Source of the DNA: Microbacteriaceae bacterium UBA1487
GTDB lineage: Bacteria > Actinomycetota > Actinomycetes > Actinomycetales > Microbacteriaceae
NCBI GenBank assembly: GCA_002325245.1
Contig: DCRR01000017.1
Coordinates: 26,473-61,993, forward strand
Direction of reading: 5' to 3'
DNA length: 35,521 nucleotides
Shown here piece after piece: positions 30,057 to 35,521 of the stretch. Position numbers and translations under genes: made by a program. Positions within the stretch are counted from its first letter, which is position 1. Every line of letters starts with the position of its first letter. The notes below the pieces were generated by a model. It did not search any database, was not told the origin of the DNA, and saw only the letters and a program-made list of their open reading frames with translations.

Positions 30057-31025
30057 ATGCCCGATTCTCCCTTGTCTGCGAGCCCCTATGAGGTGCTCGG
30101 CGTAGCGGCGACGGCGAGTCACGACGAGCTGCGCAAGGCCTACCGCAAGCAGCTGCGCGCCACCCACCCCGACTCCGGCGGCAACGTCGAGCAGTTCCAC
30201 CGCGTGCAGCGCGCCTGGGAGCTGATCGGCACGCCCGAGGCCCGCGAGGAGTTCGACCGCGCCGGCGAACCGGTGATCGGCGGGCAGTCCTGGGCTCCCG
30301 GCGGGCCGCCGCCGCGTCAGGACACGCGTCCGCAGACGCGCCAGCACGGGCATCCGGGCGGCTGGTTCCGCGAGCAGTACCTGGCCGAGCTGCGCGAGTG
30401 GGTCGGTCGCGGCGTCACGATCGCCGACCCCTACGACGCGGCGCTGCTGCGCCGCGCACCGCACACCGTCAAGCACCTGCTGGCCTCCGCGATCGCCGAA
30501 GAGGACACGGCGCGCGTGCTGTCGACCCTCGGGATCGGCTTCACCGTCTGGCATGACGTGTCGACCGGGGTCGGCGGCGGTCCGCCGTCGCGGATCGGTG
30601 TCGGGCATCCCGGCGGAACGCCGATGAGCCAGGTCGAGAAGCTCGACCACATCGTGCTCGGCCCGACCGGGCTCTGGGGAATCCTGAGCGAGGACTGGGG
30701 TGAGCCGGTCAAGGTCAAGCGCGGTGAGCTGATCGGGCCGGGGCTGCAGCCCGGCGAGCAGCCGCTCAAGGCGCTCGGAGCGCGGGCTCGATTCTTCGCG
30801 CGCGCGGCGAAGGTGAAGTTCTCGGGTCTCGTCATCGTGGTGCCGGAGGGCGCGGCGCCAGCCGACGTCGTGCCGCTCGGCATGGTGAAGGGGGCGCATG
30901 CGCTGCTTGTGCAGCGACCCCGCGTGGTGCAGCTGCTGCGGACCGGGATCGCCGGCATCGGCACCGGCGGAACCGACCTTTTCGAGGTGCGGTCGCGTGT
31001 CCAGGCGACGGCGCGATTTGTCTGA
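30057..31025 (+). CDS. J-domain protein with NERD-like C-terminal domain
   Basis: A 322-residue protein. Residues 9-72 are a J-domain with the HPD tripeptide (SPYEVLGVAATASHDELRK, LRATHPDSGG), which stimulates DnaK/Hsp70 ATPase. There is no Gly/Phe region or zinc domain, so it is a type III J-protein. A linker rich in Pro and Gln follows, then an unassigned helical part with SAIAEEDTARVL. From about 193, EKLDHIVLGPTGLWGIL and KFSGLVIVVPEGAAP look like a NERD (nuclease-related) domain. How the chaperone and nuclease-like parts cooperate is unknown. ATG 30057 is 6 bases after TAAACT. Confidence 0.8.
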   Translation: MPDSPLSASPYEVLGVAATASHDELRKAYRKQLRATHPDSGGNVEQFHRVQRAWELIGTPEAREEFDRAGEPVIGGQSWAPGGPPPRQDTRPQTRQHGHPGGWFREQYLAELREWVGRGVTIADPYDAALLRRAPHTVKHLLASAIAEEDTARVLSTLGIGFTVWHDVSTGVGGGPPSRIGVGHPGGTPMSQVEKLDHIVLGPTGLWGILSEDWGEPVKVKRGELIGPGLQPGEQPLKALGARARFFARAAKVKFSGLVIVVPEGAAPADVVPLGMVKGAHALLVQRPRVVQLLRTGIAGIGTGGTDLFEVRSRVQATARFV

Positions 31026-31067
31026 GCTTCTCGACGCTTCCCTGTGGGAGCGGTACCGTGAAGTGCC

Positions 31068-31772
31068 GTGACCCTGACTCACACCCTGATCCACCTGCTC
31101 GGCGGCCGTGCCGTTGAGCGTGCGGTGATGCGCGGACTCGCGAGCGACGGCAGTCTGCCTGTTGCGCCGACCGGGCCGAGCATGCTGCGCCCCGGTGACA
31201 ACATGCTGCGGGTGCGGCTGGTCGGCGGGGGCATGGTGCGCAGTCTCGGCGTCACCACGGCCGAACTCGGATTGGCGGGCCATCTGAGCCGCCTGCTGCA
31301 GGGCTCGCTCGCACGCGGCGTCAGCATCGACGCCTGGGGCGAGTCCGGCGCCGACCTCTACGACATGGCGCCCCGGCTCTGCCCGGAGGGCGCCCCGCGC
31401 CCCCACGTGCGCGTCGTGCTGGTGGGACTGATCGAAGCGATGCGTCTGCGTCCGAGCTCGCGCTGGCGCAAAGACCTGGCGCTGCTGGAACCTGCCGTCG
31501 CCGCGGGGGAGCCCCCGCTCGTCGTCGTGCTGGCGCCGAGCATGCCGAACGACCTCGACGTCTCGCCGTGGGTTCGGCGTCGCGTTGCCAAGGCGATCGA
31601 GAAGATCAACGCGGCGACGGTGGACTGGGTGGACCGGCATCCAGGCGCCTATCGCGTGCCCGCGATCCCCCCGAGCACGCGCAAGATGCTCGGCACGTCG
31701 GAGGACTACGCACGCACGGCCGCGGCCATCGCGCCGGTCGTGGCCGAGGCGGTATGGGCCGCGAAGGAGTAG
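31068..31772 (+). CDS. SGNH/GDSL-fold protein lacking the catalytic residues
   Basis: A 234-residue protein whose layout matches actinobacterial SGNH/GDSL hydrolases but whose catalytic blocks are altered. Block I reads VRLVGGGMVRSLGVTTAELGLAGHL, where active relatives have GDS; the block with Gly (SIDAWGESGADL) is kept; the GxND block reads VLVGLIEAMRLRPSSRWR; and no clear D-x-x-H is present near the end. It is therefore probably a binding or structural protein. The alignment is from memory of the family, so the assignment is moderate. GTG 31068 has TACCGT 8 bases upstream. It overlaps the double GNAT gene by 19 bases. Confidence 0.6.
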   Translation: MTLTHTLIHLLGGRAVERAVMRGLASDGSLPVAPTGPSMLRPGDNMLRVRLVGGGMVRSLGVTTAELGLAGHLSRLLQGSLARGVSIDAWGESGADLYDMAPRLCPEGAPRPHVRVVLVGLIEAMRLRPSSRWRKDLALLEPAVAAGEPPLVVVLAPSMPNDLDVSPWVRRRVAKAIEKINAATVDWVDRHPGAYRVPAIPPSTRKMLGTSEDYARTAAAIAPVVAEAVWAAKE

Positions 31773-32986
31773 TCGCCGGGAGCGGCGGCGCGCTCGCGCT
31801 GCCGCGCGCCGTCGCGCCGATCGAGACCGAGCGGCTGCGGCTGCGGGTGGTGAACGCGCGAGACGTTGACGCCATCCATGCCGTGCAGTCGCGCGAGGAT
31901 GTCTGCCGCTATCTGCCGTTCGCGCCGCGCTCACGCGACGAGATCGCCGAGAAGGTTGCCGTGTGGGCCGCCGGGGGAGTGCTCGCCGCCGACGGCGACC
32001 TGGCGATGCTCGCGATCGAGCGGCGGGAGGACGATGTGGTTGTCGGCCACATCCACGTCGTGCTGTCGAGCGTCGAGAACGCGACCGCCACGGTCGGCTG
32101 GGCGCTGCACCCGGATTTCGCGGGCCAGGGCTATGCGAGCGAGGCGGCGCGCGCCCTGCTGCGCGAGCTGTTCGGCCGGGTCGGCCTGCACCGAGTGTTC
32201 GCCTGGGTGCGGCCTGAGAACCTCGCCTCGGCGGCGCTGTGCCGCCGTCTGGGGATGCGCATCGAGGCCGAGCGCGAGCACTTCGGCTGGCTGCGTGGCG
32301 ACTGGCGCAACCTGCAGGTGTGGGCGGTGCTCGACCGCGAGTTCGCGGCGGCGGAGGCGGGGGCGCCCGCGCCGGCAGGACGGGACTTCGTGCGCGACGT
32401 GCCCTATGGCGCGGAGTCGAGCGATGCGCCCGACCCGGCGCTTCCGGCCGAGTTCCCCGGCATCCGGACCGAGCGGCTGCAGCTGCGGCTGCTCACCGCC
32501 GACGACGTCGATGCGGTGCACGGCTATCAGAGCCGCGAGGATGTCTGCCGCTATCTGCTCTTCGAGCCGCGGACGCGGGACGAGGTGGCGGCGAAACTGG
32601 CCGAGCACGCGGCGCACACGACGCTCGCGTCCCGCGGCGACTACTGGCAGCTCGCTGTCGAGCGGACGGGCGACGGTGCGGTGATCGGCGACCTGTACTT
32701 CGCCCTCGCCGAACCCGGCAGCGCGGCCGCCGAGATCGGCTGGACCTTCCACCCCGACGCCCACGGTCAGGGCTTCGCGACCGAGGCGGCCGCGGCACTG
32801 CTCGACTTCGCCTTCGACACGCTGCGGCTGCACCGCGTCGCCGCCGAGTTCGACCCGCGCAACGAGCGCTCCATTGCGTTGTGCCGCCGTCTCGGCATGG
32901 TCGAGGAGGCCCACTACCTGGAGGACCTCTGGTTCAAGGGCGCCTGGGCCGACACCGGCCAGTACGCCAGCCTGCGGGTCGAGTAG
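31754..32986 (+). CDS. Tandem GNAT acetyltransferase (two RimJ/RimL-type domains)
   Basis: A 410-residue fusion of two RimJ/RimL-like N-acetyltransferase domains (about 15-200 and 235-410). Both have IETERLRLR/IRTERLQLR, SREDVCRYL, the acetyl-CoA loop (HPDFAGQGYASEAA and HPDAHGQGFATEAA), and an N-x-x-S-x-ALCRRLGM ending. The two copies share a 25-base identical block (31892-31916 and 32534-32558), which suggests recent duplication or gene conversion. Substrate unknown. ATG 31754 is the only good start and overlaps the preceding gene by 19 bases; coupling is likely. The TAG stop lies inside the first unit of the hairpin repeat at 32976. Confidence 0.9.
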   Translation: MGREGVVAGSGGALALPRAVAPIETERLRLRVVNARDVDAIHAVQSREDVCRYLPFAPRSRDEIAEKVAVWAAGGVLAADGDLAMLAIERREDDVVVGHIHVVLSSVENATATVGWALHPDFAGQGYASEAARALLRELFGRVGLHRVFAWVRPENLASAALCRRLGMRIEAEREHFGWLRGDWRNLQVWAVLDREFAAAEAGAPAPAGRDFVRDVPYGAESSDAPDPALPAEFPGIRTERLQLRLLTADDVDAVHGYQSREDVCRYLLFEPRTRDEVAAKLAEHAAHTTLASRGDYWQLAVERTGDGAVIGDLYFALAEPGSAAAEIGWTFHPDAHGQGFATEAAAALLDFAFDTLRLHRVAAEFDPRNERSIALCRRLGMVEEAHYLEDLWFKGAWADTGQYASLRVE

Positions 32987-33059
32987 CCGCGAAGCGGGCG
33001 TATCGAAACCCCAACGCTCTGCGGGTTGAGCAGCCGCCCCCGGCGGCGTATCGAAACCC
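32976..33059 (+). repeat. Two hairpin repeats of the GGTTGAGTAG...TATCGAAACC family
   Basis: Unit 1 (32976-33011) and unit 2 (33023-33059) share the ends GGTyGAGyAG and CGTATCGAAACCC around a small hairpin: CCGC-GAA-GCGG in unit 1 and CCGCC-CCC-GGCGG in unit 2. Unit 1 provides the TAG stop of the double GNAT gene. Three further units lie at 34429-34557, in the same orientation. Confidence 0.85.
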
Positions 33060-33091
33060 CGCACCCCGCACCCCGCCTACGCTGGAACCCT

Positions 33092-34426
33092 ATGAGCACC
33101 TACCGCCTCCACCCGATCGACGAAACCTCGCGCGCCCGCCTGGCCGAGCAGGGCCTCACCCTCTCGCTGGTTGACGGCCTCGACGACTCCGAGCCCGGCG
33201 TCGCGCGCTACGACGCGTGGACGCAGGCCGACGGTCGCGGCTTCTACCTCGACCGTGCCGCCGACGATGCTCTCGCGTTCCACCGTGCGGGTGTCGGCGA
33301 CCGCCGCACCACGGGCGTCTGGGACGACGCCACCCCCGCCACCCTCGAGCCGGTCGCGACCATCAACTCCTGGCCGACCGAGCTGAGCGTGCCCGGCGGT
33401 CGCACCACCACCGGCTGGGCGATCAGCTCGGTGACCGTCGCCCCGACGCACACGCGTCGGGGCATCGCACGCTCGCTGCTGGAGGCGGAGCTGCGCACCG
33501 CATCCGCTCTGGGCGCCCCGGTCGCGATTCTGACGGTGTCGGAGTCGACGCTGTACGGGCGCTACGGCTTCGGGCCCGCCGTGCTGGCCACCGACTGGGT
33601 GATCGAGTCGCGCCGCGCCCGTCCGCTGCGGCGGCGCACCGAGGCGGGGCGGGTCGAGTTCATCTCGCTGAAGGACTTCCGGTCAGAGGTGGCGGCACTG
33701 CACGAGCGGGTGCGCGCGGAGCGCCCCGGCGAGATCGCCGTCTGGGCGTCGCGGTGGGATCAGATCGCGGGTCTCGCGCCGGCGCAAGAGGCCGAGGCGA
33801 AGAAGCTGCGCGCGGTGCGCTATCTCGACGCCGACGGCGTCGTGCAAGGCGTCGTCATCTACACGGTCTCCGGCGGCGAGCAGGACTTCACCGAGCACCG
33901 CGTCGACGTCAAGTATCTGCTCGACGCGACGCCGGAGGCCTCCGCGGCGCTGTGGGGCTTCGTCGTCGAGCTCGACCTGGTGCGCGAGGTGACGGCGCGG
34001 CTGCGCAGCGTCGACGAGCCGCTGCGCTGGATGCTCGCCGACTTCCGCGCGGCGAAGGTCAGCACGATCGAGCACGAGTACGTGCGCGTGCTCGATGTGG
34101 CGGCGGCGTTCGAGGCGCGCGGCTACTCGGCCGCGGGGTCTCTCGCGTTCGAGGTGACGGATCCGCACGGCTTCGCCGAGGGCACTTGGCTGGTGGAGGC
34201 GGATGCGGCAGGCACCGCGACGGTGCGCGCGGTCGACGAGGCGCCGGCTGGCGTCCCGCTGCTGTCGCTCGGCGTGCCGGAGCTGTCGAGTCTCTACCTC
34301 GGCGGGGTGTCGGCCGCGACCTTGGCCGCCGCGGGACGTGTCCACGAGCGCACCCCCGGCGACGCCGTGACCGCGGATGCGCTGCTCCGCTCGCCCGTGC
34401 CCCCGCACCTCTCCGTCTGGTACTGA
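33092..34426 (+). CDS. Eis-like GNAT N-acetyltransferase
   Basis: A 444-residue protein of the Eis family: an N-terminal GNAT domain with VTVAPTHTRRGIARSLLEAEL as the acetyl-CoA loop and LYGRYGFGPA, a second GNAT-like region, and a C-terminal SCP2-like domain. It ends in LSVWY, consistent with the family's use of the terminal carboxylate in catalysis. Eis proteins acetylate amines on varied substrates, including aminoglycosides in mycobacteria; whether this one does so is not known. ATG 33092 lies 8 bases after TACGCT (33078-33083). It is bracketed by two and three hairpin repeats. Confidence 0.88.
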   Translation: MSTYRLHPIDETSRARLAEQGLTLSLVDGLDDSEPGVARYDAWTQADGRGFYLDRAADDALAFHRAGVGDRRTTGVWDDATPATLEPVATINSWPTELSVPGGRTTTGWAISSVTVAPTHTRRGIARSLLEAELRTASALGAPVAILTVSESTLYGRYGFGPAVLATDWVIESRRARPLRRRTEAGRVEFISLKDFRSEVAALHERVRAERPGEIAVWASRWDQIAGLAPAQEAEAKKLRAVRYLDADGVVQGVVIYTVSGGEQDFTEHRVDVKYLLDATPEASAALWGFVVELDLVREVTARLRSVDEPLRWMLADFRAAKVSTIEHEYVRVLDVAAAFEARGYSAAGSLAFEVTDPHGFAEGTWLVEADAAGTATVRAVDEAPAGVPLLSLGVPELSSLYLGGVSAATLAAAGRVHERTPGDAVTADALLRSPVPPHLSVWY

Positions 34427-34428
34427 GC

Positions 34429-34557
34429 CGGTTGAGTAGCCGCGAAGCGGCGTATCGAAACCGCGGTTGAGCGGGTTGAGTAGCGCGCTTCGCGCGCGTA
34501 TCGAAACCGCAAGGCCCTGCGGGTTGAGTAGCCGCCCCTGGCGGCGTATCGAAACCC
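34429..34557 (+). repeat. Three hairpin repeats after the Eis-like gene
   Basis: Units at 34429-34462 (inner stem CCGC-GAA-GCGG), 34471-34508 (CGCGC-TTC-GCGCG) and 34521-34557 (CCGCC-CCT-GGCGG) keep the outer GGTTGAGTAG and CGTATCGAAACC while the inner stem changes on both sides. A fragment (GCGGTTGAGC) at 34463-34472 looks like a broken unit. The remaining bases to the next start hold no feature I can support. Confidence 0.88.
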
Positions 34558-34599
34558 AACACCCAGCACACCCCAACCCCACAGTCGCACGCTAGAACG

Positions 34600-34947
34600 G
34601 TGACAACTCCCGACGACGACCCCACCCGCATTCGCTCCCAGCCGGCGCTCACCCGCTCGACGGGCCGCATCTGGCTGATCGTCGGCGGCATCTTCACGGT
34701 GATGGCGCTCGCCGTGCTGGTGCCGATGACGACACTGCCGCCGTCCGGCGTCGCGCTCGCCGCGGCGATCGTGGTGGTGCTCGCCTACGCGACGATCGTG
34801 CTTGCGCTCCTCCTCGTACCCGCGCGACGCCTCCGGCTGCGCCTCGGCTTGATGGCGGTCTCGCTGCTCGTCTCGGCGGCGGTCGCGCTCATCGCCGCGG
34901 TGATCGTGGCGACGGCCGCGGCGCAGGAGCTGACGGGGGTGCTGTGA
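34600..34947 (+). CDS. Small membrane protein
   Basis: A 115-residue protein with an N-terminal polar segment (about 1-20) and three membrane helices (about 23-43, 50-73, 82-108). Not recognised. GTG 34600 is the likely start; a weak box CACGCT (34588-34593) lies 6 bases upstream. It converges on the helicase gene with a 19-base gap. Confidence 0.65.
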   Translation: MTTPDDDPTRIRSQPALTRSTGRIWLIVGGIFTVMALAVLVPMTTLPPSGVALAAAIVVVLAYATIVLALLLVPARRLRLRLGLMAVSLLVSAAVALIAAVIVATAAAQELTGVL

Positions 34948-34966
34948 CGGTCGCGCTGTGCGGCAG

Positions 34967-35521
34967 CTAGCTGCGAACCGTCCCGACCCACAGTCCGTCG
35001 CGCGCACGCGTCATCGCGACGTACAGCTCGCGCCGTTCCCGCTCCTCACGCTCGAGCAGCGACTCGGCGCCCTCGAGCGTGCGAACCGTCGCGGGCGACA
35101 CGAGGTTCGCCTTCGTCCACGGCAGCAGCACCTGTTTGAATTCCAGACCCTTCGCGCGCTTGGCGGTGCCGACCTTCACCGCGTCGGCATGGGTGCCGGT
35201 GTACTCGAGCAGGTTGACCGAGGCGATGCCCTGCGCCGCCAGCAGGCGCTGCACCGCCTGCACCTGGCCGTTGGTCGAGCAGAGGACTCCGATGTCGCCA
35301 AGGCCGGTGTCGATCGAACGGACGAGCGAACGGATCCGCGCGCACAGCGCCTCGTCGTGCTCACGTCGAGACTCGAACCGCACGAAGATCGGGCGCTGGC
35401 CGTGGCGAGACGGAACGCCGCCGCCCTCGAATCCGATCGCAGCCGCATCCTCGATGTCGGTGTACTGGTCGTCGGCGACGATGCGTCCGGCAGCCTCCAG
35501 TGACCTGTCCCGGGTTTTCCG
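34967..35521 (-). CDS. UvrD/Rep-type helicase, C-terminal part (runs off window)
   Basis: The frame is open from the stop at 34967 to the window edge (185 codons), so the gene is cut by the window and not truncated in the genome as far as can be seen. The visible part is the end of the second RecA-like lobe of an SF1 helicase: GDIGVLCSTNGQVQAVQRLL, TAKRAKGLEFKQVLLPW (motif V) and RELYVAMTRARDGLWVG (motif VI). Such proteins unwind or translocate on DNA with 3'-to-5' polarity. The N-terminal part needed to name the subfamily is outside the window. GTG 35383 is not its true start, since the reading frame continues upstream. Confidence 0.85.
   Translation of the reverse strand, partial: RKTRDRSLEAAGRIVADDQYTDIEDAAAIGFEGGGVPSRHGQRPIFVRFESRREHDEALCARIRSLVRSIDTGLGDIGVLCSTNGQVQAVQRLLAAQGIASVNLLEYTGTHADAVKVGTAKRAKGLEFKQVLLPWTKANLVSPATVRTLEGAESLLEREERERRELYVAMTRARDGLWVGTVRS

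Noticed and set aside
27324..31934. Very long open frame on the minus strand (about 1500 codons)
   Set aside because: It is antisense to DUF5997, DUF2207, the J-domain gene and the SGNH-like gene, all well supported. Such shadows arise from GC-rich third codon positions, and the translation is low-complexity Arg/Asp/His-rich.
34429..34557. CRISPR-like array
   Set aside because: Units are self-complementary, vary in the inner stem, and the gaps are 8-12 bases rather than uniform spacers; no cas genes.

Overview
The window is very GC-rich (about 70% by eye) and almost fully coding. Everything points to an actinobacterium, most likely a member of the Microbacteriaceae: a short NusA without C-terminal acidic repeats, an IF-2 with a long Pro/Gly/Arg N-terminus, DUF6804 and DUF5997 genes, an Eis-type acetyltransferase, and many leaderless start codons. 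The family assignment is inference; I cannot name a genus. I see no tRNA, rRNA, CRISPR array, transposase or phage gene.

Layout. 1-1200: a DUF559 nuclease-like gene and the first palindromic intergenic element. 1231-5886: the transcription/translation block nusA-ylxR-infB-rbfA, with an unusual infB leader (four chained mini-ORFs and a hairpin over the ribosome binding site) and a cloverleaf-like structure between infB and rbfA. 6109-10157: an RNB-domain ribonuclease, mutY, a uridine-kinase-like protein with a broken P-loop, and a ketopantoate reductase. 10211-12945: the block resumes as truB, two small membrane proteins and ribF, with 4-base stop/start overlaps at truB/11119 and 11531/ribF. 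12952-16367: an unknown protein, a CynX-type MFS transporter, a ROK kinase and an SRPBCC protein. 16399-19767: a deoxyribose/acetaldehyde operon, deoC plus a full-length and a truncated aldehyde dehydrogenase. 19954-24226: an SDR/DUF2867 protein, an anchored or secreted GDPD behind four 11-bp operator repeats, an M20 peptidase and a DUF6804 membrane protein. 24241-26523: a SNF2-type helicase with a structured leader. 26571-26723: a strong candidate for an unannotated structured RNA on the minus strand, overlapping a possible 30-residue ORF on the plus strand. 26774-31772: a LysR-like effector domain protein, DUF5997, DUF2207, a J-domain/NERD-like fusion and an SGNH-fold protein lacking its catalytic residues. 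31754-35521: a double GNAT protein, an Eis-like GNAT bracketed by a second hairpin repeat family, a membrane protein, and the C-terminal part of a UvrD-type helicase that runs off the window.

Genome style. About twenty genes start 6-8 bases after a TAnnnT -10 hexamer, so their mRNAs should begin at or within a few bases of the start codon. Divergent pairs are packed so tightly that in one case (27319/27342) the two -10 hexamers overlap inside a perfect palindrome. Two hairpin repeat families show changes that preserve pairing. The most promising new elements are the minus-strand RNA at 26.6-26.7 kb, the infB leader, the infB-rbfA multibranch structure, and the PhoB/OmpR-like operator before the GDPD gene.
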